Source of the DNA: Alphaproteobacteria bacterium
Lineage (GTDB): Bacteria; Pseudomonadota; Alphaproteobacteria; Rhizobiales; Xanthobacteraceae
Assembly: GCA_026400395.1 (NCBI GenBank)
Contig: JAPLPD010000327.1
Coordinates: 1-40,229, forward strand
Reading direction: 5' to 3'
Length of the DNA: 40,229 nucleotides
Numbering within the stretch: position 1 is the stretch's first letter; each line of letters opens with the position of its first letter. The translations under genes and the position numbers were made by a program. The notes beneath the pieces were generated by a model. That model saw only the letters and a program-made list of their open reading frames with translations, searched no databases and was not told where the DNA came from. Of the stretch, positions 7,464 to 16,346 are shown piece after piece.

Positions 7464-8972
7464 TTAGAGGTCGTGGCCCGAATACGAGCAGTTGAACGAT
7501 TTGTTGCAGAGCGGAAAGTCGGCGACGATGTTGCCTTCGATCGCGGTTTCCAGCAGCGGCCATTGGAACCATGACGCGTCGCGGAGGTGGCAGCGCTCGA
7601 TCCGGCCCGCGCCGTCGATTCGCAACCACACCAGGACGTCGCCCCGGAAGGCTTCAACGAGGCCGAGACCTTCGCAGGGCTGGCCGCTCGCTTCGACCGC
7701 GCCGCGGAATTCGCCCGGCGGCAGACGCTTGAGAATCTGATCGATCAGCGAAAGGCTCTGCTCGACCTCGCGGATGCGGACCCACACCCGCGCGTTGACG
7801 TCGCCGGCATCCAGCACCGGCACTTCGAAGACGAGATCGTTGTAGGGCGCGGCAACGGTCAGGCGGCGCGCGTCGAAGTCGCGGCTCGACGCCCGGCCGA
7901 CATATCCGCCGGCGCCGAACTGGCGCGCCAAGGCCGGCGTGACGATCCCGGTGCCGACGGTGCGGTCCTGCAGCGAGGCGGTGTTGTCATAGAGTGTGAT
8001 CAGCCCCGGAAATGCGGTGCGGAGTTCCGCCAGTAAAGCCCGCAGCACCGCTGGCCCATCGGCGGCGATGTCGCTAGCGGCGCCGCCTGGCACGACAAGG
8101 TCCATCATCAGCCGATGGCCGAAGCAGGCTTCGGCCGCGCGCAGCACGCGCTCACGCAAGATGCCGCATTGCGCATGCATCAGTGAAAACGAAGCGTCGT
8201 TGCAGATCGCGCCGATGTCGCCGAAATGATGGGCCAGCCGCTCCAACTCGGCCATCAGCGCGCGAAGGTAAATGGCGCGGGGCGGAGCGGTGGCCTGCAG
8301 CGCGGCCTCAACCGCCTGCGCAAAGGCGAGGGCGTAAGCGACCGTGCTGTCGCCCGAGGTGCGGCCGGCAAGCTTTGCTGCCTGCTCGAGCGGCGCGCCC
8401 TTCATCAACGACTCGATGCCCTTGTGCACGTAGCCGAGCCGCTGCTCGAGCCGCACCACGAATTCGCCATTGGCGGTGAAGCGGAAATGGCCGGGCTCGA
8501 TGATGCCTGCATGGACCGGACCGACCGGAATCTGGTGCAACCCTTCGCCCTCGGCGGTAAGGAATTCGTAGGGCGAGGGCGTGGTGGCCGCGCTCTGCTG
8601 GCCGAGCGGATGGCGGACGGTCCAAAATCCGAGATCGAGCCAAGGGCGGGTGTCGGGCGCGCCGGCCGCATCAAGGCCGTGCAGATCGCGGATCGCGCGT
8701 TCAAGCCGGATGGCCGGCGGATGCTGCGCGCCGACGCTGGGGTAGGTCCTGTCCTGGCAGGTGTAGCTGACCACGGCGATGCCGCTGCCATCGGCGGCCA
8801 GCAGCGCCATGTGCACCTGCGGCGCGTCGCCCCAAAGCCCCAGCAGCGTGCAGCGGCCAGCGGCGAGATGCTCAGTCGCCTGCTTCCAGCCGTCGGCCGC
8901 AACGGACGCGCGCGGCCACGGCCGGTGCTGCCGGCCGGTTTCGCGGTGGATGATGGTATCGAGCAGGGCCAT
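7464..8972 (-). CDS. HyfG/NuoCD-like large subunit lacking [NiFe] cysteines
   Basis: A 502-residue protein with an N-terminal NuoC-like part (about 1-120) and a NuoD/hydrogenase-large-subunit-like part (about 145-500). IPVGPVHAGIIEPGHFRF and RLGYVHKGIESLM are typical of the family. At the position of the first hydrogenase motif (RxCGxC) it reads R204-T-S-G-D-S209, so both cysteines are serines. At the C-terminus the usual DPCxxC is absent and the sequence ends CNKSFNCSYSGHDL, with C489 and C495 five residues apart. A nickel-iron site of the known type therefore cannot form. This is the hallmark of energy-converting hydrogenase-related (Ehr) complexes. The gene starts 4 bases after the NuoL-like gene ends, within a tight operon. 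Confidence 0.85.
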   Translation of the reverse strand: MALLDTIIHRETGRQHRPWPRASVAADGWKQATEHLAAGRCTLLGLWGDAPQVHMALLAADGSGIAVVSYTCQDRTYPSVGAQHPPAIRLERAIRDLHGLDAAGAPDTRPWLDLGFWTVRHPLGQQSAATTPSPYEFLTAEGEGLHQIPVGPVHAGIIEPGHFRFTANGEFVVRLEQRLGYVHKGIESLMKGAPLEQAAKLAGRTSGDSTVAYALAFAQAVEAALQATAPPRAIYLRALMAELERLAHHFGDIGAICNDASFSLMHAQCGILRERVLRAAEACFGHRLMMDLVVPGGAASDIAADGPAVLRALLAELRTAFPGLITLYDNTASLQDRTVGTGIVTPALARQFGAGGYVGRASSRDFDARRLTVAAPYNDLVFEVPVLDAGDVNARVWVRIREVEQSLSLIDQILKRLPPGEFRGAVEASGQPCEGLGLVEAFRGDVLVWLRIDGAGRIERCHLRDASWFQWPLLETAIEGNIVADFPLCNKSFNCSYSGHDL

Positions 8973-8976
8973 CGTC

Positions 8977-10416
8977 CTATCCTAGAAACTTGGCGACGTT
9001 CTGAAAGCCCGCCACCAGCGATGGCGGCATGTAGAAGCCGGCCACGAACACGATGGCGAGGTGGGCGAACATCGGCACGTAGGAGGCCTCAGCCGGGGCG
9101 TTTGTCCCGCGCGGCGGGCCAAACGCGACCGTGTTGAGCCGCAGCAGCAGGCCTCCCAGGGCGACCAGAATTCCGGACACCAGAATCAGCACCAGCCAGG
9201 GCTTGCGCGAGAAGGTCGAACTCACCACCAGAAACTCACTCATGAAGATGCCGAAAGGCGGCAGCCCGGCAATCGCGACGACGCCGAGCACGAGGCCCCA
9301 GCCGAGCACCGGATGGGTCTCCGTCAGCCCGCCCATATCGTCCATCTTCTGGGTGCCCTTGACCTGGACGATGTGGCCGACCGCGAAGAAGATCGCCGAC
9401 TTGGTCAGCGCATGCATGGTCATGTGCAGAAGGCCCGCGAAATTGGCGAGCGGTCCGCCCATGCCGAAGGCGAACACCATGATGCCCATGTGCTCGATCG
9501 ACGAATAGGCGAACATGCGTTTGATGTCCCGCCGCCGGTACAGCATGAAGGCGGCGAACACGCAGGAGATCAGCCCCATAGTCACCATCAGCGGGCCGGG
9601 CGCGATGGCGGCGGGGTTGAGCGCCAGCAGCATCTTAAACCGCAGCAGCGCATAGAGTGCGACGTTCAAAAGCAGGCCGGACAGCACCGCCGAGATGGGC
9701 GTCGGCCCCTCCGCGTGAGCGTCCGGCAGCCAGGCGTGCAGCGGCGCGAGGCCGACCTTGGTGCCATAGCCAAGCAGCAGGAACACGAAGGCGACGTTGA
9801 GCAGCGCCGGGTCGAACTTCGCGGCGTGGGTGACCAGCACGCTCCACTCCATCGCCGAGGCGCCTTCGCCGAGGACAGGGCGCGCCGCCATGTAGATCAG
9901 GATGGTGCCGAACAGCGCCAGCGCAATGCCGACGCTGCCGAGGATGAAATACTTCCACGCCGCCTCCAGCGCCTCATGGGTGCGGTAGATGCCGACCATC
10001 AGAACGGTGGTGAGCGTTGCGATCTCGATGGCGACCCACATCAGGCCGATGTTGTTGGCGACCAGTGCGAGGTTCATGGCGAACATCAGCACTTGGTACA
10101 TCGCGTGATAGAACCGCACATAATGCGGCTTCAGCCGTCCGATGTCGATTTCATGGCCGATGTAGCTCGCGCTGAACAGGCTGGTCGTGAACGCGACAAA
10201 GGTCGTGAGCACGATGAAGACCTTGTTCAGGTCATCGACCAGCAGATAGGCCCCGGAACGCGGTTCCACCACGAACATCGACACGGCGGTGGCGAACGTC
10301 AGCAGTGCCGCCAGCACATTGAGCCGGGCGGTCAGCCGATAGCCGGGTAATGCGGCGAGCAGGCACGCCGCCAGCACGGGGATGAGCAGGACGCCGCTGA
10401 GCGCGTCGATGGTCAT
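8977..10416 (-). CDS. hyfF: HyfF-like antiporter-type membrane subunit
   Basis: A 479-residue polytopic subunit of the NuoL/M/N-Mrp antiporter family, predicted to move protons or sodium ions in the membrane arm. Conserved signs: the helix glutamate in VAIEIATLTT, the lysine in GYGTKVGLAPLHAWLPDAH, the GPTPISAVLSG loop and the helix lysine in HALTKSAIFF. ATG 10416 overlaps the stop of the HyfE-like gene by four bases (ATGA), which fixes the start and indicates translational coupling. It lies between the HyfE-like and large-subunit-like genes, as in hyf operons. Confidence 0.9.
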   Translation of the reverse strand: MTIDALSGVLLIPVLAACLLAALPGYRLTARLNVLAALLTFATAVSMFVVEPRSGAYLLVDDLNKVFIVLTTFVAFTTSLFSASYIGHEIDIGRLKPHYVRFYHAMYQVLMFAMNLALVANNIGLMWVAIEIATLTTVLMVGIYRTHEALEAAWKYFILGSVGIALALFGTILIYMAARPVLGEGASAMEWSVLVTHAAKFDPALLNVAFVFLLLGYGTKVGLAPLHAWLPDAHAEGPTPISAVLSGLLLNVALYALLRFKMLLALNPAAIAPGPLMVTMGLISCVFAAFMLYRRRDIKRMFAYSSIEHMGIMVFAFGMGGPLANFAGLLHMTMHALTKSAIFFAVGHIVQVKGTQKMDDMGGLTETHPVLGWGLVLGVVAIAGLPPFGIFMSEFLVVSSTFSRKPWLVLILVSGILVALGGLLLRLNTVAFGPPRGTNAPAEASYVPMFAHLAIVFVAGFYMPPSLVAGFQNVAKFLG

Positions 10417-11075
10417 CGCTGCTCTCCGCGGAAGCGATCCATCGCCTGCATATCGACGGTGTCGAAGCGTTCGCGGATACGGAACAGGAAAATGCCGATG
10501 ACGATGAACGCGATCAGCACGGAGAACGCCACACTGATCTCGACCACCAGCGGCATGCCTTTGGCGCCGGTCGCCGCCAGCACCAAGCCGTTCTCGAGCG
10601 ACATGAAGCCGATCACCTGGCTGACCGCGTTGCGCCGGGTCACCATCATCAGCAGGCCGAGCAGCACCACCGACAGCGCGAAGGCGAGATCCTCGCGCGC
10701 CAGCGGATCGGCGTCCGCGGTCACCCGCAGCATCACCACCATGGACAAGGCGACAAGCCCTATTCCGAGCAGCATCGCCGGGCCGGCGCCCACCACGGTC
10801 TCGATCTCTCGGTGAATGCCGAGACGCACCATGATCCGGCGCAGCGAAACCGGAATGACGATCGCCTTGAACATCAGTGCGATGGCCGCCGTGATGTACA
10901 GATGCGGCGCCTCCTGGATGTAGGCTTGCCACGCCACCGATAACGCCAGCACCAGCGCATGCGCGGCGAACACGTTGATCAGCGCCGAGAGGCGGGCCTG
11001 ATAGAGCTGAATAAAGCTCATCAGCACCAGCGAGCCGGCCAGCATGTGGGCGATGTCGAACGTCAGGCCGCGCAT
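10413..11075 (-). CDS. hyfE: HyfE-like membrane subunit
   Basis: A 220-residue membrane protein with several hydrophobic helices, related in part to NuoK. Glutamates within helices (GFMSLENGLVLAATG and MPLVVEISVAF) match the charged residues used for ion translocation in this family. The start at 11075 overlaps the upstream stop (TGATG), and its end overlaps the next start (ATGA), so translation is coupled on both sides. HyfE-type proteins occur in hydrogenase-4-like and Ehr complexes but not in ordinary complex I, which supports the Ehr assignment. Confidence 0.88.
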   Translation of the reverse strand: MRGLTFDIAHMLAGSLVLMSFIQLYQARLSALINVFAAHALVLALSVAWQAYIQEAPHLYITAAIALMFKAIVIPVSLRRIMVRLGIHREIETVVGAGPAMLLGIGLVALSMVVMLRVTADADPLAREDLAFALSVVLLGLLMMVTRRNAVSQVIGFMSLENGLVLAATGAKGMPLVVEISVAFSVLIAFIVIGIFLFRIRERFDTVDMQAMDRFRGEQR

Positions 11076-12031
11076 CAGAAGGCCCCCGATACGAAGCGCA
11101 GAAGCGTCGCCAGCAACGCCAGCATCAGCGCCGCGCCGAGGAATCCCGGCACGCGAAACACGCGCATCTTGGCGATGGATGTCTCGAACACCGCGAGCAG
11201 GAGGCCGCCGACGGCTATCTTGGCCGCGTATGCCGCCACGCCGGCCAGCAGCATGCGGGGCTCCGCGTTTGGCGGGCTGATGCCCCACGGCACGAACAGG
11301 CAGGCGATCAGCGAGATGTACACCAGGAGTTTGAGCGCGGCGGACAGTTCGATCAGCGCGAGATGCCGGCCGGAATACTCCAGAACCATCGCCTCGTGAA
11401 CCATGGTGAGTTCGAGGTGCGTCGCAGGATTATCGACCGGGATGCGCGCGTTCTCGGCGATGGCGACGATGATCAGCGCGATCAGGGCAAGGCCGAGCGA
11501 CACCCGCAGCCCGACCTCAGGGGAATTCATGAACGCTGACATGGTGGTCAACTGGGTGGAGCCGGCGATCAGCGCCAGCGTGAAAACGATCATCAGCATC
11601 GCCGGTTCGGCGAGCGAGGCAAACATCATCTCGCGGCTCGATCCGATGCCGCCGAAGCTGGTGCCCACGTCGAGCCCCGCGAGCGCCAGGAAGAAGCGCG
11701 CGCTGCCGAGGACGGCGATGATGGCGATCAGGTCCGCCGACCAGGAGAACATCAGGCCGCCGCCGAATGTCGGCACCAGCGAAGCGGCGATCCAGGTGGC
11801 GGCGAAAACGAAGTACGGAATGACGCGGAACAGCCATGAGGCGTTTTCCGCCAGCACGGCCTCCTTACGGGTGAGCCGGATCAGATCGCGGTAGGGCTGC
11901 AACAGCGGCGGGCCCTGCCGCCGCAGCAGCCGTGCTTTCACCTTGCGGACAAACCCGGTGAGCAGCGGCGCCAGCAACAGCACCAGCAGCATCTGGGCGC
12001 CCTGAAAGGCGATGTCGCGGATCACAGCCAT
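11075..12031 (-). CDS. hyfC: HyfC/NuoH-like membrane anchor subunit
   Basis: A 318-residue NuoH-type subunit that docks the soluble arm to the membrane arm. GPPLLQPYRDLIRLTRKE near the N-terminus and ENARIPVDNPATHLEL, then HEAMVLEYSG, in the second half are the conserved family motifs. The acidic residues there correspond to the loop lining the quinone or proton entry chamber. ATG 12031 overlaps the end of the HyfB-like gene by 10 bases; longer upstream extensions in this frame are shadows of that gene. The stop shares a base with the HyfE-like start. Confidence 0.9.
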   Translation of the reverse strand: MAVIRDIAFQGAQMLLVLLLAPLLTGFVRKVKARLLRRQGPPLLQPYRDLIRLTRKEAVLAENASWLFRVIPYFVFAATWIAASLVPTFGGGLMFSWSADLIAIIAVLGSARFFLALAGLDVGTSFGGIGSSREMMFASLAEPAMLMIVFTLALIAGSTQLTTMSAFMNSPEVGLRVSLGLALIALIIVAIAENARIPVDNPATHLELTMVHEAMVLEYSGRHLALIELSAALKLLVYISLIACLFVPWGISPPNAEPRMLLAGVAAYAAKIAVGGLLLAVFETSIAKMRVFRVPGFLGAALMLALLATLLRFVSGAF

Positions 12032-14040
12032 ATCGCAAGCACCAGAAGCAGAAGGACCAGTGCCGCAAATACCAGCGAGAGATAGCTGCGGATGGTGAGG
12101 AATTGCAGGCGATTGAGGTGCTCGGCGGCAAAGGCGACAGCAACCGTGAGCGGCGCGTAAAGCGTGTCCCAGATCGGATCGCGCACCTCCACCGTCAGGC
12201 GGGCTGGGGCGGTGGAACCGGGCGGCGGCATTTTTCCGAGTTCGCGCGCGCCGAACACGACGCTGCCAAACACGCGGCGGATCGGCTGCGCGAAGCTGTC
12301 GGCGCTGTATTGCGCGAGCGGGCCCGCCGGCGGATATCCGCAACCCCAGGCCGTGCCGCGGCGAAGCTTGCTCGACCCGAGCCGGTGAATGGCGAAAGCC
12401 GCCATCGCCCCCGATGCGGCCATGAACACGAACACCAGCAGACCGTTGTAGGAGCTGCGGCCTTCGGCGATCGGAACGATCGAAAGCCATTCCACGCCGG
12501 TCTGGATCGGCATGCGGCCGCCGGTTAACGACTGCACCACCGGGGCCAGCGCATCGATGAATGGGCCCGGCAGGATGCCGGCGATCAGGCACAGGGCGGC
12601 GAGGACGTACATTGCTGTCAGCGAACGGCCATCAGTTTCCTGCGCGCCGCTGGCCGCTGGCGAGCGCGCGCGGCCCAGGAAGCAGATGCCGAACGCGCGC
12701 ACGAAACATGCGCCCGCAAGCGCGGCCGACAGCGCCAACAGAGCGCCGACCGCGGGCACCATCAGCTTCAGACCCCAGGACGGCAACTGCGGGCTCAGCA
12801 GAATGGCCTGAAAGGCCAGCCATTCGGACACGAAGCCATTGAGCGGCGGCAGTGCGGAGATCGCCACGCAACCGGTCAGGAACACGAACGCTGTCTGCGG
12901 CATGCGGTGGATCAGCCCGCCGAGTTGCTCCATGTCGCGGGTGCCGGTGGCGTTGAGCACGCTGCCTGCGCCGAAGAACAGCAGGCACTTGAACAGCGAA
13001 TGGTTGAACACATGGAACAGGCCGGCGGTCAGCGCCAAAGCGGCGGCGAACGCGAAACCTTCGGCCTTGAAGGCCAGCGACAGCCCAAGCGCGGCGAAGA
13101 CGATCCCGATGTTCTCGATCGTCGAATAGGCCAGCACGCGCTTGAGATCGCGCTGCATCAGCGCATAAAGCACGCCCATCACCGCCGTGATTCCGCCGGC
13201 GGCCAGCACCACCAGGCTCCACCACCAGCTGGGCGTGCCGAGCAGGTCGAACACGATCCGCACGAATGCGTAGACCGCGACCTTGGTCATCACGCCGCTC
13301 ATCAAGGCCGAGACGTGACTGGGGGCGGCCGGATGCGCCAGCGGCAGCCACGCATGCAATGGAACAAGTCCCGCCTTCGAGCCGGTGCCGACCAGCGTGA
13401 GAATCAGCACAAGCGCGGCCAGGCCGCCGGCGGGGTGAGCCGCGCGGATTGCATCGAAGCCGTAGCCGCCGTCGGCGCCGGCAAGCAGACCGAACCCAAG
13501 CAGCAAAGCCAGCGTGCCGAAGCTTGCCATCAGCAGATAGATGGTTCCGGCGCGCAGGTTTTCGGCGACCCGATGATGGGCGATCACCAGCGCCCACGAG
13601 GTGAGCGACATGAACTCCCACGACACCAGAAAGGTGAAGGCGTCGTCCGCCATCACCACGAGGTTCATCGCGGCGAGATACACGGGATAGAATGGCAGCA
13701 CCCGCTGGGGCGAATCATCGTGGCGGCCGTAGCCGAGTGCGAACAGGCTCGCCGCCGCGCCGCCGAGATTGACCACGAACAGAAAAAACGCCGCCAGCGC
13801 GTCGATCCGGAAATGCGCGCCAAGCCAGGGCAGGCCGAGAGGCAATGTAACGGCCGAAATCGCCCCGCCGTATCCGAACAAGCTGAACAGAGCGATTGCA
13901 CCCAGAACCAGCGTTATAGCCAGACACGCGCCGTAGACCAGGCTGGTGGCGCGTGCGCCGCGTGGAGCAGCGCAAAGTGCGATGGCCAGTGGACTCAAGG
14001 CCAGCAACGCGGCCACGGCGGTGAGGGCCTGGACAATCAT
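12022..14040 (-). CDS. hyfB: HyfB/NuoL-like antiporter-type membrane subunit
   Basis: A 672-residue polytopic protein of the NuoL/Mrp antiporter family. The conserved helix glutamate is in VSWEFMSLTSW, the lysine in GTGSKAGLVPLHAWLP, followed by HPAAPSHVSALMSGVMTK. The last 150 residues include a soluble stretch and a final hydrophobic helix. ATG 14040 has GAGG 5 bases upstream. As the first structural gene of the six-gene operon it lies 40 bases after the XRE-type regulator. Together with the HyfF-like protein this gives two antiporter-like modules in the complex. Confidence 0.9.
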   Translation of the reverse strand: MIVQALTAVAALLALSPLAIALCAAPRGARATSLVYGACLAITLVLGAIALFSLFGYGGAISAVTLPLGLPWLGAHFRIDALAAFFLFVVNLGGAAASLFALGYGRHDDSPQRVLPFYPVYLAAMNLVVMADDAFTFLVSWEFMSLTSWALVIAHHRVAENLRAGTIYLLMASFGTLALLLGFGLLAGADGGYGFDAIRAAHPAGGLAALVLILTLVGTGSKAGLVPLHAWLPLAHPAAPSHVSALMSGVMTKVAVYAFVRIVFDLLGTPSWWWSLVVLAAGGITAVMGVLYALMQRDLKRVLAYSTIENIGIVFAALGLSLAFKAEGFAFAAALALTAGLFHVFNHSLFKCLLFFGAGSVLNATGTRDMEQLGGLIHRMPQTAFVFLTGCVAISALPPLNGFVSEWLAFQAILLSPQLPSWGLKLMVPAVGALLALSAALAGACFVRAFGICFLGRARSPAASGAQETDGRSLTAMYVLAALCLIAGILPGPFIDALAPVVQSLTGGRMPIQTGVEWLSIVPIAEGRSSYNGLLVFVFMAASGAMAAFAIHRLGSSKLRRGTAWGCGYPPAGPLAQYSADSFAQPIRRVFGSVVFGARELGKMPPPGSTAPARLTVEVRDPIWDTLYAPLTVAVAFAAEHLNRLQFLTIRSYLSLVFAALVLLLLVLAIWL

Positions 14041-14080
14041 CGGCGCCTCGGGCGCTCACGGAAGGTGCGGGCGCAGCCGC

Positions 14081-14323
14081 TCATTTGAGCCGAACCCCGC
14101 GTCCGCCGCCGGCGCTGACCGCGCCTTCGCCGATCAATTCGATGCCGTTCGCCGCCAAGCTATCGACCAGCTTCATCAGCGAGTCGACATTGCCGCGCAC
14201 GAGGCCATCGGACGCTTCCATGCGCTGGATCGTCGGAAGCGACAGGCCCGAGCGGAGCGCCATCTCGCGTTGATCGATGCCGAGCAACGCCCGCGCGGCG
14301 CGCATTTGTGTGGCGGTGATCAT
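14081..14323 (-). CDS. Small XRE-family transcriptional regulator
   Basis: An 80-residue protein that is almost entirely one Cro/CI-type helix-turn-helix. MRAARALLGIDQREMA forms the first helices and SGLSLPTIQRMEASDG the recognition helix region. The C-terminal KLVDSLAANGIELIGEG is the usual short strand tail of this stand-alone type. ATG 14323 is chosen because the domain begins right after it; the frame opens further to 14365 without a better site. It precedes the Ehr genes by 40 bases on the same strand, so it is probably co-transcribed and may control that operon. A palindrome at 14398-14414 is a candidate operator. Confidence 0.8.
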   Translation of the reverse strand: MITATQMRAARALLGIDQREMALRSGLSLPTIQRMEASDGLVRGNVDSLMKLVDSLAANGIELIGEGAVSAGGGRGVRLK

Positions 14324-14397
14324 GACAAGCCGAGGGTGGTAGATAGAGAGATGAGTGCTATGCAAAGTATGACATTAGATAGATGAACGCGCAATAC

Positions 14398-14414
14398 TGA
14401 TGTAATATACATCA
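14398..14414. promoter_or_regulatory. Palindrome TGATGTA-ATA-TACATCA, candidate operator
   Basis: A perfect inverted repeat with 7-base arms and a 3-base centre. It lies in the AT-rich divergent region between the XRE-led Ehr operon (minus) and the class II aldolase gene (plus), 75 bases upstream of the XRE start. Its position suits autoregulation by the XRE protein, or shared control of both directions. No convincing -35/-10 pair was assigned. Confidence 0.45.
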
Positions 14415-14504
14415 TTTATGGATGGACACGTGTTTCCCGGCCGGCGGCCTCGCCGGCAGGTGGTAGAAGGCGGATCACGGGATTCCGAAACAAGGGGCGG
14501 CGGG

Positions 14505-15251
14505 ATGAGCGAGCGCGTGCAGAAGGCGATCCGCGATCTGGTGGTGGCGAACCGCATCCTTGGCAACGAAGGTGTCGTCGATGCCTTCGGCCACATCAGC
14601 GTCCGCCATCCGGACCACGCCGGTCGCTATTTCCTGGCATGCTCACGCAGCCCGGGTCTGGTGACCGAGGACGACGTCGTGGAGTTCGATCTCGACAGCA
14701 ACCGGCTCGACGGCACCGACCGCGCGATCTACGCCGAGCGCTTTATTCACGGGTGCTTGTACAAGGCGCGGCCGGACGTCATGTCGGTGTGCCACAGCCA
14801 CGCCCACGCGGTGGTGCCATTCACGGTGACCAACACTCCGATCGAGCCGATCTGGGTGATGGCGTCGGGCAGCGGCACGGACGTCCCCAACTGGGATATC
14901 CGCGAAGAGTTTCCCAACGAAGGCACCATGCTGGTGGTCAACGATGCGACCGGGCGGTCGCTGGCGAAGAAACTCGGATCGGGAAAGGTGTGCCTGCTGC
15001 GCGGTCACGGCGCGGTGATAGCGACCGACGGGCTCAAGGCCACCGTGATGGTGTCGATCGGTTTGATGTGCAACGCGGCGATGCTGATCCAGGCGCACAC
15101 GCTGGCGCAGGGCCGTGGCGATGCCGCGGTGAAACACCTGAGCCCGGCCGAAGTCGAGAACACGAGCAGGATTTTGCTCGGCCCCCTGGGTCTCGACCGC
15201 GCCTGGGAGTACTGGCGCGTGCGCGCCGGCTTTCCCGCGACTGAGGACTAA
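14505..15251 (+). CDS. Class II aldolase/adducin-family protein
   Basis: A 248-residue cytoplasmic protein of the fuculose-phosphate-aldolase fold. The metal-site histidines are visible in SVCHSHAHAVVPF and in LLRGHGAVI, with a glutamate in YAERFIHG just before. ATG 14505 is used because AAGGGGCGG lies upstream; the frame extends to 14418 through the regulatory palindrome region and is unlikely to be coding there. Proteins of this family in aromatic or hydroxy-acid gene clusters act as aldolases or decarboxylases. The neighbouring cupin dioxygenase and monooxygenase suggest a catabolic role, but the substrate is unknown. It carries neither copy of the operator found in the next block, so it may be regulated separately. 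Confidence 0.82.
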   Translation: MSERVQKAIRDLVVANRILGNEGVVDAFGHISVRHPDHAGRYFLACSRSPGLVTEDDVVEFDLDSNRLDGTDRAIYAERFIHGCLYKARPDVMSVCHSHAHAVVPFTVTNTPIEPIWVMASGSGTDVPNWDIREEFPNEGTMLVVNDATGRSLAKKLGSGKVCLLRGHGAVIATDGLKATVMVSIGLMCNAAMLIQAHTLAQGRGDAAVKHLSPAEVENTSRILLGPLGLDRAWEYWRVRAGFPATED

Positions 15252-15285
15252 GCTTGGAGTGTGGTTGTGGGCGCCTATCCATGTC

Positions 15286-15307
15286 ATGGCCGGGTCAAGC
15301 CGGCCAT
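15286..15307. repeat. REP-like intergenic palindrome
   Basis: ATGGCCGG (15286-15293), loop GTCAAG, CCGGCCAT (15300-15307): an 8-base-pair perfect hairpin lying between two convergent genes. The pattern 'tcATGGCCGGG...CCGGCCAt' resembles an abundant intergenic palindrome in Bradyrhizobium-type genomes (recollection, not searched). It may also end transcription from both sides. Confidence 0.5.
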
Positions 15308-15346
15308 AACGAACTTCGATTGCGCACTTATGGAAAGCGCGCTGGC

Positions 15347-16336
15347 CTAATTGACCGCTTCGAATCGGTAGTAGCTCGCGAAGCGCATCAGTGGCTCGTC
15401 GCTCATCGCAAACCATTGCGCGTCCGAGGTGGCGTGGTGGGCAATGGCGTTCCAGCCCGGCGCGACGAAGGTGTCGCCCCGCTTCCAGGAAAAACGCTGA
15501 TCGCCGACGGTGCTCTCGCCCGCGCCTTCCATCACATGGAAGATCGTGTTGGCGGTGGTACGATAACCCCGCGTTTTCTGGCCGGAGGGCAGCCGCTCCA
15601 CTGTGAGCCCCATTGGCGGCATGGTCGGCGCCTCAAGCGTGATGCGCGGCCCGTGGAAGCCTTCGTTGTCCGCCCGCGCGGCGTCGAGCTTTCGCGCGAT
15701 GTCGACGCGCCGGAAGCGAAATGGCGACGTCTCCACCACGCTGTCGATCTTCGCGTGCTTCTGCGGATGCTCCTGGAAGAACATCGGCTCCAGCAGATGA
15801 GTCAGCGGCACGTCGAGCCCGTCGAACCAATAGGCCGGTTCGTCACCGTCGTGGCCGTGTCCGTGCCAGCTCCAGCCGGGCGTCAGTACCACGTCGCCGG
15901 TTTCCATCGGCGTCTTCTCGCCATCGACCACCGAATAGGAGCCTTTGGCGTCAATGATCACGCGGAGCGCATGGGATGAATGCCGGTGCGAGGGCGCGTG
16001 CTCGCCGGGCAGGATCATCTGATAGGCGCATACCAGCGTGCGGCTGGTCTCGAAGACCGCACTTGGTGTCGGATTGCGCATCACGAGGTTGCGGCGTTCG
16101 GCGAGCGCCACGTCGATCAGCCGGCCCGCGGCATCGAGACCGGCCTTGGCGTTTTCGTAGGTCCAGTGCGCGGGCACGAACTCCGGTCGCGGCTCGCCCC
16201 ACAGGATTGGCTTTTTGCGCGGCACCCAGCCGGGCGTGAAGTTCACCCCGCCGGCAGCCTCATAGAGTGATTCCAGTGTGGGAATGTCGAGTCCCGACAA
16301 TCCCTGCGGGGTCGGGGCAGCGGCGGCAACGGACAT
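15347..16336 (-). CDS. Bicupin dioxygenase, gentisate 1,2-dioxygenase-like
   Basis: A 329-residue bicupin. The first cupin carries the metal-binding histidines in SHRHSSHALR and GWSWHGHGHDGDEP; the second (about 230-320) keeps the fold with NTIFHVMEG and GDTFVAPGW but has fewer ligand-like histidines. Gentisate and 1-hydroxy-2-naphthoate dioxygenases cleave hydroxylated aromatic acids next to the carboxylate using Fe(II). Length is slightly below typical gentisate dioxygenases. It starts 10 bases after the LLM monooxygenase and is probably co-transcribed with it from the operator at 17538-17553. A plausible sequence is hydroxylation by the LLM enzyme and ring opening by this one, but the true substrate cannot be read from sequence. 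Confidence 0.82.
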   Translation of the reverse strand: MSVAAAAPTPQGLSGLDIPTLESLYEAAGGVNFTPGWVPRKKPILWGEPRPEFVPAHWTYENAKAGLDAAGRLIDVALAERRNLVMRNPTPSAVFETSRTLVCAYQMILPGEHAPSHRHSSHALRVIIDAKGSYSVVDGEKTPMETGDVVLTPGWSWHGHGHDGDEPAYWFDGLDVPLTHLLEPMFFQEHPQKHAKIDSVVETSPFRFRRVDIARKLDAARADNEGFHGPRITLEAPTMPPMGLTVERLPSGQKTRGYRTTANTIFHVMEGAGESTVGDQRFSWKRGDTFVAPGWNAIAHHATSDAQWFAMSDEPLMRFASYYRFEAVN

Positions 16337-16346
16337 TCGAGCCTCC

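Noticed and set aside
7464-8972. A functional [NiFe] hydrogenase large subunit
   Set aside because: Neither cysteine motif needed for nickel-iron binding is present.
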